Positions 23,854-35,440 of a DNA stretch of 64,000 nucleotides are shown here, piece after piece. The notes under the pieces were generated by a model. The model ran no database searches and was not told the origin of the DNA. It worked only from the letters and a program-made list of their open reading frames with translations. A program made the translations under genes and the position numbers. Positions within the stretch are counted from its first letter, which is position 1; each line of letters begins with the position of its first letter. The stretch spans positions 682,001 to 746,000 of the forward strand of contig JAIWND010000005.1 of assembly GCA_025330725.1 (NCBI GenBank), in the 5' to 3' direction. The DNA comes from Chlamydoabsidia padenii (Eukaryota > Mucoromycota > Mucoromycetes > Mucorales > Cunninghamellaceae).

Positions 23854-24092
23854 ACTCTAAGCGTCATCTAGACTGGCAATGGGGAAACTTTTACTTGACC
23901 AGATCAGATAGCAAGGGATGTAGGCATCTCTCGCTTGGCACTTTGTCTTGGTGATAAAAACTGATTAGGGTTACACCAATGGATAAAAGGGGGCGGTCTT
24001 TTGTAAATTTTTCGTATCTTTTTTTTTCTTTCTCTCTTTTCTTTCCCTTCTTCTTCCTCTTTTTAATCCATCACCATTACTTTATATTGCCT
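23529..24092. other. Spacer before polysaccharide-lyase-like gene
   Basis: Holds a 43-codon ORF (23538-23669), a poly-A run of about 30 bases (near 23818-23848) and a GGGCGGTCTTTTGTAAATTT sequence about 85 bases before the downstream start. No gene is supported. Confidence 0.4.
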
Positions 24093-25198
24093 ATGCGCAT
24101 CACCTTCATCAAACAAGTGACCTGGCTATATGCACTTGTTAGTTTAACCTTTAACATCATCATTCCTTTTGTTTGTGCTCAAACAACCTCTTTATCCACT
24201 CGGGCTCAACAACTAGGCTTGACACAAACCTGGTCCTACTCGTTTCCCACCAACAACAACACGGACGCTTCATCGTATATCACCAACCAATGGCAAAGGG
24301 CGTCCAGTGAATTCTACGCTCAAGAAGATGTCTCCTTTGTTAGTGATCCCATCACCTCATCGTCAACTCTAGCATTACGGGTCCTTTATGGTATGGGGTC
24401 CTATGCACCCACAGGGACAAAAAGCAATCTGGGCAGCGTCGGTGGTACGGAATTCTTTTCGGCCCCATTTGGAAATCGATCGTTTGACAGTGTCTTGCTG
24501 CGTTATGATTTGGCATTTGACAGCTCCTTCCAATGGGTCCAAGGTGGTAAATTACCGGGTATCTTTGGTGGCACTTATGGTGATTGTAGTGGTGGTAATG
24601 CCGCAAATGGATCTAATTGCTTCTCAGTCAGATTAATGTGGCGACAAAACGGTAAGATGAAGGAGGACATCCGGTGGTTTATGATGATACAAAATACTAA
24701 ACCTTTTTCTTTCTTTCTATGATATCTGTAGGTGCAGGGGAAGCTTATGCGTATCTTCCTCGGTCTGATGATCTCTGTAAACAGTCGACGGTGATGTGTA
24801 ATGATCAATACGGTACCTCTTTCTCGCGTGGTGTCATCAACTTTCAACAAAACAAATGGACTACTATGGAAATCTATGTCAAGATAAATAATGCGTCTAG
24901 TTCTAATGGGATTCTCAGGGTGTGGCAGGATGGTAATGTGGTGATCGATCAGAGCCAGCTCCAATATCGTACCACCAATGCTGTGGCAGCCTCTTCACTC
25001 TTTTTTAGTACCTTCTTTGGTGGTGGTGATCCTACTTATGCTACTAATGTTGACACCTATACCTATTACAAAAACATACAATTCAGCGTCGGAAACCAAG
25101 TCGAACTTAGTAACAGCGGTGCAATGCCCTCCTTCAGGTCTTCCTGGTGGTCTTGGGCTTCCTTCCTCCTTGTTTACTACATCGTGTATTCCATTTAG
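24093..25198 (+). CDS. Secreted polysaccharide lyase-like protein (PL14-type fold)
   Basis: Family members depolymerise acidic polysaccharides or remodel fungal wall glycans. Two exons (24093-24651 and 24732-25198) encode about 340 residues. An upstream in-frame Met at 23979 exists, but the one at 24093 starts a signal-peptide-like segment (WLYALVSLTFNIIIPFVCAQ). The core has the alginate-lyase-like marks SVLLRYDLAFDSSFQWVQGG, KLPGIFGG, CFSVRLMWRQNGAGEAYAYL, WTTMEIYVKINN and LFFSTFFGGGDPTYA. A Cys-rich loop (YGDCSGG, SNCFSV) follows the KLPG motif. The hydrophobic C-terminus (SWASFLLVYYIVYS) suggests a GPI or membrane anchor. Substrate cannot be told from sequence. Confidence 0.75.
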
Positions 25199-25780
25199 TG
25201 TTATTTATATTGTTAGTAGTATATAGAATAGATTGTATTTTACTTTTAATCAATAAAAACCTAGGTGATTCTGCCGCTATGCTACATACGCCTCCTCCTT
25301 GTTTTATATTTTTGTTTTTTTTTTTATGTAGGTTGGATACTACATTGGATTATTCTTTTTACCAGCTATTGTGGCAATTATGTTTCTTCCATCCACTCCA
25401 TAACTAATCCACATTCAAAACCCGACATATCCATCCCAAACTGACACAAGGGTCAGAGCACTTGACATCATTAATAACGTAGGTAGTGGATGCAGTTCAG
25501 AAAACCATAGCCACTTTAATCATTAGCATCGGTTGACAATTGGAAATTAAACGAAGATAAAAAAAAAACACTACTGAGGCAGTTTTACAATTATGCATAA
25601 TACAAAAGTTGGGTCATCGTCATTATTATTAGTCTATTGGGCCTATACAAAGTTTTTAGTAGTTTATTTGTGTATTGAGGAAGTAAAAAATAAAAAGGTA
25701 ACTAATGAATTGTGTGATGGTAACAAGATGGAGGGGGAGGAGGGGATTAAAACTATGGTGAAATAAAAAGTCTATTCTAT
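25199..25780. other. 3' region between PL14-like gene and NDUFA13
   Basis: AATAAAA near 25250 fits a poly-A signal of the upstream gene. The segment 25403-25545 contains an inverted relative of the tandem repeat at 2631-3081. No gene is seen. Confidence 0.5.
25403..25545 (-). repeat. Inverted, diverged copy of the 2631-3081 repeat element
   Basis: On the minus strand this reads CCAATTGTCAACCGATGCTA then ATGATTAA, next a block with CCCTTGTGTCAG, and ends in GTCGGGTTTTGAA. Both repeat copies near 2.6-3.1 kb contain the same 28-base core with one or two changes and the same CTTGTGTC block. Similarity between the blocks is weaker. Confidence 0.55.
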
Positions 25781-26253
25781 TTATTGTTGTTCAGGGACAA
25801 TGACATAGGAGGGAGGGTTGAAGTACTTTGTATTGTTGTATACAGATTCGCCCACCTTCCAGCCTTCCACGTTTTTCATTATATCAGCTTCCCGAGCTTT
25901 GGCAGCTTCCGTCCGGCGGTAAAGATCACGATCAGCTTCGGCTGTCAACAATGGCACAAGATGGATGCGAGACCAAAGGTTTTCACGAGCAAGTTCCCTA
26001 TCCATTTGATAATAATATACCGTTATTATAAGTGTGGCGAATGGTATAGTTGATAGAAGGAAGGTTGGGTTGTTGTTACTTACTTCTTTTCCAAATTGCC
26101 GCGAGCGACTTGATAAAAGCCATATGTACAAATAGCAGTGATGCCAGCAAAAATGACGGCACCAGAAGGACCACGTTTGGGTAAATAACGGCGGTATTTG
26201 ACTTGAGCATAACCCCCACTAGGAGGAAGATCTTGAGTACCACGTTGAGCCAT
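25781..26253 (-). CDS. Complex I accessory subunit NDUFA13 (GRIM-19)
   Basis: Supernumerary subunit of mitochondrial NADH:ubiquinone oxidoreductase with a single membrane helix. Exon 1 (26253-26084) encodes MAQRGTQDLPPSGGYAQVKY and the family's RRYLPKRGPSGAVIF, followed by the helix (AGITAICTYGFYQVA). Exon 2 (25997-25781) gives the C-terminal half ELARENLWSRIHLVPLLTAE and ADRDLYRR. The protein is about 128 residues, within the family range. Presence of this subunit implies a conventional complex I. Confidence 0.92.
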
Positions 26254-26671
26254 GATTGTAGTAATTTTAGTGAGAGTGGGGAGAATGTGGAAGAAAGAAG
26301 AAAAAAAAAAAAAAAAACGGAGATCAAAATTGTTTTTCATCCTGGCCGTACAGTACTACCTCGTCACCAATTTCATGGAATCGGCGATTAAAATGGACAG
26401 AAGAAGATTAGTCAATGCATTAACCTGGTTATTCCTTTTGATTAACTTACCAGTAGTGTGCGATAGGTTTTGCCCTAATGGAAAGTTAAAGTTGATGTTG
26501 ATGCTGAAGTTGGAGGAGAAAGAGAGACCTGATGACAAAAAATCCCAGGGCAACCTTCGTGCAGTGCTAACACTTTTCACATTCAGCATAAAAAATGTTT
26601 ATTGATGTGAATAAAGAATTTAAAAAAAAAAAAAAAAGGTACATTATATAAGAGAGAGAGAAGGAAGGAAT
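26254..26671. other. Spacer between NDUFA13 and GNAT gene
   Basis: A-rich runs near 26302-26318 and 26622-26637; CGGCGATTAAAA at about 26382-26393. The ORF crossing 26252-26605 has no domain support. Confidence 0.4.
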
Positions 26672-27421
26672 CTATTCTAAGCTATATCTATATTGTCCCC
26701 AAGGGAAGGGAGTGAAGGAGGCCGCGCCGTCAAAGTCAATGAGTGGAGCAGTTGAGATCCGTTCAAGGAAGGTGACATCCAAGTACCGACCTTGTTTATA
26801 CCCGACCTTGTGGAATACACCTGCATGAGTAAACTGGTAGTGACCAAAAAGCTGGAGCGAAGGCATATTTTCAGAAGTGATACTGGCTATATAATGTCAA
26901 TAAAAAGGGAGATTAAATCAGATTAGATCAATACTTGTTTTTTTTTTTTCTCTTTACCAATCAAACTTCGTAGCTTCATTTTATCGGCGATGACAATCAT
27001 TTCTTCCAACAACAGTCGACCGAGACCACGGCGATGATGATCGACATGAATGTAAATAGAGATTTCAGCTGTTCTATATAATAAAAGTGTTAGAATTACT
27101 GATATCCCAGCCTTCCCCCTTTTTTTTTCTCTTTCTTAGATACACTTACAAAACATAGGCAGGATGAGGTCGATATTGAGCTAAAGAAGAATAAGCAATA
27201 GCAAGATCGGTTTCCTTTTCAGCTGCCACAATCACAGGGTAGCCTTTAATTTGACAATCCTTCAACCAGGTTTGACGGTTTTCAAGTGGAATAGGGTCGT
27301 AGACAAATAAGGATGTTGAGTTTCGTACACGTTCGTTGTAAATGTCGAGAATTTGAGGTAGATCCTCTTCGGTAGCTTCACGAATGTTGTATAGTTGTAA
27401 AGGATCTACTTTGGTGGACAT
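26672..27421 (-). CDS. GNAT N-acetyltransferase, phosphinothricin-acetyltransferase-like
   Basis: Acetyl-CoA-dependent transferase; the subfamily acetylates small amines or amino-acid analogues. Three exons (27421-27150, 27073 to about 26955, and about 26884-26672) join in frame. The N-terminal part has the family opening YNIREATEEDLPQILDIYNE and SLFVYDPIPLENRQTWL. The acetyl-CoA-binding motif A is ISIYVHVDHHRRGLGRLLLE, matching the R/Q-x-x-G-x-G/A consensus. The C-terminal half has MPSLQLFGHYQFTHAGVFHK and GYKQGRYLDVTFLER, as in bacterial Pat proteins. Shares a 203-base divergent promoter with the FEX gene. Substrate unknown. Confidence 0.88.
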
Positions 27422-27515
27422 GTGGCAAGTGTCGTCTGGTCAATGGAATTTTTTTTAAAAAAAAGGTAGAAAGACAAGATAGGACCATGGAAAATTGGAA
27501 ATTTATAGCCGGTGA

Positions 27516-27528
27516 GCGGGATTTGAAA
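27516..27528 (+). promoter_or_regulatory. GCGGGATTTGAAA motif upstream of FEX gene
   Basis: Exact copy of the recurrent motif, ending 95 bases before the FEX start codon, within the divergent GNAT/FEX spacer. Confidence 0.4.
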
Positions 27529-27623
27529 TTGGAAGGACGATCAAAAAGTTCCCTTTCTTTTTTTCAGCTCTTCCTTCCTCCTTCCGTCTCATTTTATCAT
27601 TACCATTATTTCTATCTCGATTC

Positions 27624-28888
27624 ATGGACACTGCATGCCGACAAAATAGCCAACAGGATACAAATACACTTGGAGGAACTAAAGGTATGTCTCATGAATC
27701 ACCTACAATTACAGTCTACGAAAAAAAGGTGGTGGTAGGGTTTATCATTATCCCGTTTGCCATGGCGGGTGCTCTGGTTCGAGTGGGTCTTCAACGTCTA
27801 GAAACTTATAATGGTGCACCAGTGTTTGGACTTGTATATGCCCAATGGATAGGATGCTTTATTATGGGTATGGTGACATTACACAAGAACAATCTCTTCT
27901 TACTCTATCATCCTCTTCAAGTGGGTCTCGCCAGTGGACTATGCGGCTCCATCACCAGTTTCTCGTCTTGGCAATATGGCATGTTTGGGGCTTTTGCAAA
28001 TGTGGATGGTGCTGATCATACTCGGGGGAAGAATGTATTGGCGGGTATATCTCAATGTCTTGTCACTCTTGCCATGTCCTTCTCTGGTTATCATGGCGGG
28101 CAGCATATCGGTCGTCTGTTGGATCATCTTGACCTATTTACTCCTCTCTTACAACGGCGTCTGATGATGGATCAACACACTAGGAATCAACTTTACAAGG
28201 AAAAGACTGGAGATGATACTACATATGCCCTCGTCCCTCATGTTATCCCGGGTACCGACTTTAATGTGGTGGACCGCTTGATCATTGCTTTTGGTCTCTT
28301 GTCTTGGATAGGTGTGATTCTAGCTGCTGTATTTACAATAGACGATCAACAACGTGAATTGGCTCTGACTTGTGTGTTTGCCCCAGTAGGTGCCTTGTTG
28401 CGATGGTATCTCTCCTTCTTTAATGGGAAATTGCGAAGGGATATCTTTGTCGGAACTTTGAGTGCAAATCTCTTTGGAACTTTGGTTCTGGGGGTCATTT
28501 ACTTGCTACGGTTTCATGGCCACTTATCCCTCATCTCTTGTATTGTACTCAGTGCTTTGGCGGATGGTTTTTGTGGTAAGTACGACTGGTGTCATCAGGT
28601 CACAGAGGGGGGGGGGATACTTACTTTTTTTTTTTTTTATGATTGCTGGACTAGGCTGTTTGACAACAATCTCGACATTTGTGGTAAGTCGATTCTACTT
28701 TATACACATCTATAGCAAGTCAATTTTTATACTCACCCTTCTTGTTTATCTTCAAGGTCGAACTCTCGAATCTACCATTAAACGAATCTTATCTTTATGG
28801 CCTGCTATCGATCGTGCTCGGACAATGCCTTATGTTTGTTATGGTGGGATGCTATATCTGGACTCATACTGTTAATCTTACTTGTTGA
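27624..28888 (+). CDS. Fluoride channel/exporter (FEX, fused double CrcB)
   Basis: Exports fluoride across the plasma membrane. Three exons (27624-28575, 28655-28683, 28757-28888) encode a two-lobed protein, each lobe a CrcB/Fluc domain. Lobe 1 shows FAMAGALVRVGLQRLE, GLVYAQWIGCFIMGM and the pore motif GLASGLCGSITSFSSW. Lobe 2 shows APVGALLRWYLSFFNGK, FVGTLSANLFGTLVLGV and GFCGCLTTISTFV, which is assembled across two introns. The linker between lobes is hydrophilic with a membrane helix near VVDRLIIAFGLLSWIGVILA. Both lobes keep the conserved Asn/Gly and Phe/Thr/Ser positions expected for conduction. The middle exon is only 29 bases. Confidence 0.93.
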
Positions 28889-29399
28889 TTACTGTAGTTT
28901 TATGGAATTATACCCACATCCCCTTGATTATACCTGTGTATCCCCTCCTGTTTTTTTTTTTTTTTACATCCATACATTATAAACCTAGAGAATATATTGA
29001 TCTTTATTTGAAACATAATCTATCTAATAAACCTAATTTATCTAATATACATAACCTATGCTAATATACAATGTGTTGGAGGAGGGTATTACTATAACTA
29101 TAAAAAAAGATGACATGCATATAGGAGCAGGAAGAATCAATTATGGATTATTCTTATAATCCTTATGTTTGTCAGGCAGAATGTTGTCGTCGTTGTCGTC
29201 GTCTTCCCAAATTGCTGATGGTTGATCATTTACTGCGTGCACCGGATGCTGTTGTCCATCATTCGTCATGAACAAGTCTCCGTTTTTTCTTTTTGGGCCT
29301 TGATTTCAACTTCTATCTAATGTGAAGAAGAGATACTGTTTTATTATAAAGGGAGAGAATTAAATACATTGTTGGGGTTTAAATAAATCTATGTTGATC
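28889..29399. other. Convergent 3' region, FEX / TOP3B
   Basis: AT-rich. A 42-codon plus ORF (about 29143) and a 40-codon acidic minus ORF overlap each other around 29148-29270. Neither has splice or domain support. Confidence 0.4.
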
Positions 29400-32300
29400 C
29401 TAACGCATATCGGCATACAGTTTCCTAATCTTTGGGTCCACCCATTTTCTTTTTTTACGACCACCTTTTTTGCCTTTGCCACGTCGGATAGACTTTCTTG
29501 CGAATCTAGATCATAAAGTAAAAGAAACATTACTCCATTGATAGGGGTGGGGATATTGTAGTGAGAGCACTTACCTAGTTGATAACAAAGCATCCATATC
29601 ATCGTCGCATAGAATACAGCCTGTTTGAGGTTCCCGGTTTTGATTTTCCCGGAATTCACCTTTCAGTATCACTGCCCCGCAATCACACATTTCATCAGTC
29701 AAGACAACATCTAGAGTTAATATAATACTGGTTAGTCGACATATTTTCCCCTTTCCCATCGTATACCATCTTTTTTCTTTTCTTACATACTTTTGATGAT
29801 ATCTACAAAGGAAGACACCACGTTGCATTCGTTGCAACTCAGTTTCCACCTAGGTGCTGATGTAGCGTCCAAGATCAAACTACCAGGGCAAGGATCTTCG
29901 GGGCGTTCTGATTCGGGACAAGGACATACCGCATTCTTGACCATCGAGTGACCACAAGTAGGGTGAGGACAATGATTACAGGCCATATGTTTCTTGACAT
30001 TTTCAAAGGGTGGAAAGTTGAAGCAATAGGGGCAAATTGGGTAACCTATACCTTTAGATCCGGTCGAGTATAACACCAATTCGAAATCATCTAGTGGCTT
30101 GAGCAAAGATGGGTTAGTATCATTACAAACTATTGTTCTTAATTTAGTAAAACTTACACAAGTTAGTTCCCTGTAAAGCTTGATCGAGCCATTAAGAGGT
30201 AAAGAGTAGGTTTCATCACATGTTGAGCAATGTAATCGATTAGGCTTCAGGGCAATATATTTCATATACCGCTTGCATTTCCCGCATTTAGAGAGAGGTC
30301 GTCCAGTCGCTGCTAATGGTGAGAAGGTCGCTTCGAATAGTTCATCCATAGCCGCAATCTAAAGAATAAGAATAGTTTTAGTACATGTTAATATGATTTT
30401 GCACTTTACCCATTCATGTCATACTTACATGATTAACAAAATAGGCAAACTTTTGTTCAAACAGTCGTAAAAAGTATTCTAAGACTTCCTTGTGTCCTGC
30501 CTTCCCAGAAGCAATCAAACTGAGTTGCTGTTCCATATCCGATCGCATCCTTGGCAGTGACAAATCCGTATCGATTTTTTCTATAGATCAATATAAAACA
30601 AAGAGGTTAACGGTGTATGGAGCCAAAAAGTTACAAAGACTTTGTTATTAACTTACGATAACTAAGTAAACAAAGGATAGACTATTAGTAATGCGTTTCT
30701 TCACATTCCCTACTGGCTCTTTTCTTTTTTTCTTTTTTTTTTTTTTTTCTTACCCATGGATTAAGACAATACCAAGGTTGGTAGGAATCATTTTTCGACC
30801 AGATCCGCTGACTTGTACATAGTTTCTTTGGCAAACATTATTGATATGTGTTGATATAGAAGCATCTAGAAGTAATAAAAAGAGAGTCAAGCATTTAGTA
30901 AGATCAATTATTATTGCAAAGGCAATTTACCTGTTCCGATTCCGTTGTGTTCCTATATATGTTATAGAAAAGAAAGTAGAGTAAGCACCAGCATGATAAA
31001 GAGTCAAAGCAAAATACATTTCTTTTCTTCTTCTTCTTTTTCTTTTTCTTCTTACCATCAAGCCAATCAATTCTGATTCAGTCAAGTAGTCAGGTGGACT
31101 AGTTTTGCCTTCGTTCATTTGGACAGATTTGACAGGCACAGTTTCACCTTGCTTAAAATCAGGTATGTATTCATCCGCCTTGTTAACCCTATATCATTCA
31201 AAAGTCTGTGTGATTAGAAACCCAGTCGTCGGTCAAGTCCTATCCCAGTCAACTTACCAATGCATCACAGATGTAAACCCTGGAGAGATGACTTGCGAGC
31301 CTATCAAACATAAAGACAAAAAAGGAAAAGTAGAAAGAGTAGTTAGTAAGGTTTACTTTTTCTTTGGCTATATCAATTTACCTTTGCATTCAAACTTCTC
31401 TGCACCGATTTGAAAGGTGACATGTGTTGACAAATACTTTAGGTTTTGACTAAGTGAGCCAATAAAGTTACGTGCGATAAAGTCATATACCCGCCATGAA
31501 TCGCCAAAAAGATCGTTTTCATCCGCAAGTCGCATTGGTGTACTATGAAAGATAAAATGTTATGTTATTCAAATGATTCATACCCGTTTTCGTTTTCCTG
31601 GACTTACATTGGAGGATGATCGCCTACATCTGTACCACCACTAGGTCTATCGAAGCCATTCTGAAGTAATTCCTGGCAATGGTTACCCCTAAACAGAATA
31701 ATCAGTCAGTTGATAATCCTTTTCTTTGATTGTTCCCTACCAAAGTGGATGTTTGATTTGTTCATGTAGTACTTCATGTAGATCAAAGTTCGGAGGATAC
31801 TGGCTTGTTTCAGTTCGAGGATATGAGATATAACCTTGCATATAGAGTTTCTCGGCAATGCTCATCTAAAAAAAAAAAAAAGAAAAAAAAATTCAGCACC
31901 AGATAGTTAGTATTGTTGTTTTCCCTAATAACAGTGACTTACGCATTCACTAGGACCAATACCCAGGACAGATGATCCATGTTTTAACATTTCAACCTAT
32001 TAAAAAGAAGATAAAAAGTATATTTAGTTCAGATAGGATCTCATCTTTTCATCAATTGTTGACTTACCGTGTTTAATGCATGTGGTCTTGGTTTAGATTT
32101 CTTTGTGACCGAGACATCCAACACTTTTGCACCCTGTTTTTGAGCTTTCTCTACGTTTGTCATAAACACACTTGTCACCTGCTTGTCAAAGAGTCGTTCG
32201 CGCATCCAGGTCAACTTGATGGGTAATTGTGATTGGATGATAGTTGGTGTGATTGTCCAAAAGGGTTCAGGCTGGAAGCTTTGGATTCGGTCATGCCGTT

Positions 32301-33270
32301 CGACGCAAAAGGCAAGAGTCGGACTTTGGCATGGCCCATAGGAGATCACCGTTGAATCTAGATCACCATATTTGCCTTGGAAGAATCGTGTTTGAAACCG
32401 AGTAAAGGCGACACCAACCTTTAAATCAAATTCTTGTCGGGCGTCCACAGCTAAAGAATATGATGGGTTTAATGACATGTAACATTATGCATACATTCAT
32501 ACAAATACCTTTTGCTTCATTTTCATTAGGTTTGACAAGATTGTTCATAGCCCGGCGGACATCTTGTTGAGTAATGGCTATTGAGAAAAACAAAAACAAA
32601 GAGTTAGTACAAAGATCTGTGTTCTCGTAACATAACCTATCCTTTCCCCTATTGTTTTTCCTTACCTGAGAATTTGGCACGAAAGACGTGAGACATCTTT
32701 GGTACTTTTAAAGAAGACAAACAACACCCAATGACTTCAAAGCAGATATTTTCACCTTCAGAATCACAGTCTAGCCACAAGACCAGATAATCGACGTTCT
32801 TGGCTTCTTGTCGCAAGTGTTGAGTAAGACGCATCTTGGGATTGGCTTCCACCTTTTTGATTTGAGCTGTAAACAGTTTCTGAGGATCCACTTCCCATGA
32901 GTTGTATTCTTGTGTAAAGTCGGTGTTAAAGACATGGCCAGTGACAGAGGTGAATTTGAATTTCGCCGGTTGTGATCCATAGACACCTTCCCATTCATGG
33001 ACAGGTGTAGCACCTCTTCGAGTATTATACTAGGGTTAATAAAAACAAAACTATAATGTTAATAATTGGTTTGATAGTGATCTCTCTTTTTTTTTTTTCC
33101 TTACGTGACCACCAGGTGCGAGGAGTTTACTGAGAGCTTCGCTCAGTGATGGCTTTTCTGCTACCTAGAAGAATTGATGAAATACAATTATTGAAGCATT
33201 AGTTTGATATATAAGCATGCTTATAAAAGAGTGAGTTTAACCTTACCATCAATATTTGACAGTGAGTCAT
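29400..33270 (-). CDS. DNA/RNA topoisomerase III beta
   Basis: Type IA topoisomerase that passes single strands of DNA, and RNA in TOP3B. About eighteen exons. The first exon reads MTHCQILM and is spliced to [20 protein letters not shown], the start of the TOPRIM domain. The acidic triad is in [17 protein letters not shown]. Further marks are the motif [17 protein letters not shown], the active-site Tyr in [19 protein letters not shown], and the C-terminal zinc region with [39 protein letters not shown] and CDCGAVIL. The basic tail [20 protein letters not shown] ends just before the stop at 29400, a feature of TOP3B rather than TOP3A. Intron-borne T tracts are frequent. Reading frame looks intact. 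Confidence 0.93.
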
Positions 33271-33927
33271 GGTGATCAAGTTTAATTATCAAGTGAAGAA
33301 GTAAAAGAGCGGGGTCGACTTTTTTTTTTTTTGGACTAAAAACTGAAGGTGAGCGGAGTTCAATAATCGCACTATGGAGAGTGTCAGTTATGATATCGTA
33401 ATGCTACATTGTCATAGCCACTTTTGACAATCCTTTGAAGCCTATGATATATAAACTGATATATTAATAATACAAGTGAGTTGTTTTTCAGCGAAACAGG
33501 AGTAGCAGGACTTTGGGAAGCTAACTTTCTTTTTCATCGCACAGGTTAGGGTATAGAGGAATGGTTGAATCGATCTTGTCAATGTACCTACTGAAACCAA
33601 GATGTTTACATTGTTGAAATTACATAACATGTTATCCAACACATTCTCATATTAAAGAAATGCAAAAAAAAGGGGCGGAGAAAAATCGGTTTGCCTAATT
33701 TGGAACATCAACAGAAGATTCATGCGCTCTAAAAAAAAAACGTCTTCCGCTTTAGTTTTTTCTTGCCCTTTCAGGTTGCGACTCTAGTGATATAATGCTA
33801 CAAGTTGATGGAAGTATATGTAATCTATCATAATTTATCAAGAGATAGACAAAGACTTTATAAAAGCAGATATATTTTCTTCCTCTTCTCAATCAACAAA
33901 TCAAATCCTTCTCCTTTCTGTTGAAAC
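33271..33927. promoter_or_regulatory. Divergent region TOP3B (-) / secreted ten-Cys gene 1 (+)
   Basis: Contains GCGGAGTTCAATAA (33352-33365) and A/T runs. A TATA box for the cysteine-rich gene lies at 33859-33865. No further gene is seen. Confidence 0.45.
33859..33865 (+). promoter_or_regulatory. TATA box of secreted ten-Cys gene 1
   Basis: TATAAAA, 63 bases before the start codon. The surrounding sequence is repeated upstream of gene 2, where the box is CATAAAAG (34975-34982). Confidence 0.6.
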
Positions 33928-34307
33928 ATGAAGTTCTTGTGTCTTACTTTGATCCTTGCCGCTCTTATGGTATTTGCTTCTCAAGTTCAAGCCGTTTGCG
34001 TACCCTCCAAATGCAAATGCTACGGTATTTCTCCTGGATTGTTCTGTGGTGATGGTAATGATCTATTATGGTAATTTTTGAAAACCCGACATTGCCACCA
34101 ACTTTTTTTTTTTCATAAAGGTGTATATAATTGTCGCAGAGGTCACGTTTACCAGGTAAGGAATATAGTACGTGTCTAGGTCAATGTTTATTTTGATTGA
34201 AACTATTCTACTATATTGAACATACATAGTGCGCCAGTGGTGGCAGGACCTGTGATTTTGGCGTACGTGATTCCTGTGTCAAGTGCGGCAAACTCGTATG
34301 CAAGTAA
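33928..34307 (+). CDS. Small secreted ten-cysteine protein, copy 1
   Basis: Three exons (33928-34054, 34121-34155, 34230-34307) encode about 79 residues. A clear signal peptide (MKFLCLTLILAALMVFASQV) precedes a mature part of about 57 residues with ten Cys. The spacing is C-x4-C-x-C-x8-C-x6-C-x7-C-x6-C-x7-C-x2-C-x4-C, suggesting five disulfides. Marks shared with copy 2 are CGDG before intron 1, YQC across intron 2 and C-x2-C near the end. I do not recognise a named family. The build is that of small secreted effectors, wall-binding or antimicrobial peptides, and no function is claimed. AATAAAG at 34337-34343 is a likely poly-A signal. Note CTTGTGTC-like codons are chance. Confidence 0.8.
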
Positions 34308-35044
34308 GTATAGTATTCATTCTACCCTTTTTGCTCAATAAAGTTTGTAATACAGTACATGCTTTTACAAAGCGTAATACATCGTAAAGTCAGAGTGTTG
34401 ATTTGAAATATATCATCCACGCGATATATATCATTTTTCCCTTTTTAAAAAAAAAGTCGACTGGACATTTGAATCGCCGCTTCAGGTATTTTCATGCATT
34501 TTCAGCCCTTTCTTCATTCAAACCCCAATCACCACCATCTGGCCCTTTACACAATGCATCTCCCGCCATTTAACACAATACACCATTCAACACTTTACAC
34601 ACAATTTTTCCTTGAAACATTTTTATATTAACAGTAATCCTATGCACAATTGGTAACTCAAAGGAGTGTATCATGCTAATTTCACATCCCGTCTATCTCC
34701 GCCCAGCAGATTTTCCCGTTCAGAGCCAACACATCCCAAAACAAACTGTGACCCAACATTTAATACACCAACTGTAATTAATCATTCAAAACAGTACGGC
34801 TATTTGGCGCACATAATAAAGCGGTGCAGCAACCCCTGCGTAGATCATAACATATATGATGTGGTTTATATACTTTTTTGTCTTTGCAATGAAATAAAAA
34901 TATCGAGATCATGCAAGGAGGGGACTAAATATTATGATTTACCGATTCAGGGGTACTAACAGCGTCGAATAAGACATAAAAGTAGATTGATTTTCTTTTT
35001 CTTCTCAATCAACAAATCAAAACTTTCTATCTTCCCATCTAAAC
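34308..35044. other. Spacer between the two ten-Cys genes
   Basis: The first 220 bases are homologous to the DNA downstream of gene 2, and the last 80 to the DNA upstream of gene 1, so both flanks belong to the duplicated unit. The middle (about 34540-34960) is unique, with AT-rich low-complexity text. The ORF at 34666-34959 has no support. Confidence 0.5.
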
Positions 35045-35440
35045 ATGAAGTTCTTGTATCTTACTTTGCTTTTTGCTACTATTATGATGTTTGTTTCTCA
35101 AGCTCAAGCTCAATTAGGCCGTTGCACGCAAACCGCCTGCAAATGTACTCACGAAGACAATTGGGGATTGTGGTGTGGTGATGGTAATAATCCAATAGTG
35201 AAGATTTGAAATCCCGATACTTTCACTCACTGCTTTTTTTTCTTTAAATAGGTAACAACGGATGTCTTAAAGGTGTTTTGTACCAGGTAGGAAGTATTGT
35301 ACATGTATAGATCAATGATCATCTTGATTGACACTTTTCACATATATTCCACATAGTGCGGCAGCTTAGTAACCTGTGTATATGGCAATGGCAACCCGCG
35401 TGAATCTTGTCTCAAGTGCAACCAATCTTCATGCTCTTAA
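35045..35440 (+). CDS. Small secreted ten-cysteine protein, copy 2
   Basis: Paralogue of the gene at 33928 with the same three-exon structure and intron phases (35045-35183, 35252-35286, 35357-35440), about 85 residues. Signal peptide MKFLYLTLLFATIMMFVSQA. All ten Cys are kept, with spacing C-x4-C-x-C-x9-C-x6-C-x7-C-x5-C-x10-C-x2-C-x4-C, while most other mature residues differ. Conservation is highest in the signal peptide and in the untranslated leader (TTCTCAATCAACAAATCAAA before both starts). The TATA box has changed to CATAAAAG. AATAAAG at 35502-35508 is a likely poly-A signal. Confidence 0.8.

Noticed and set aside
29143..29270. Overlapping short ORFs on both strands after TOP3B
   Set aside because: Mutually antisense and unsupported; likely 3' untranslated DNA.
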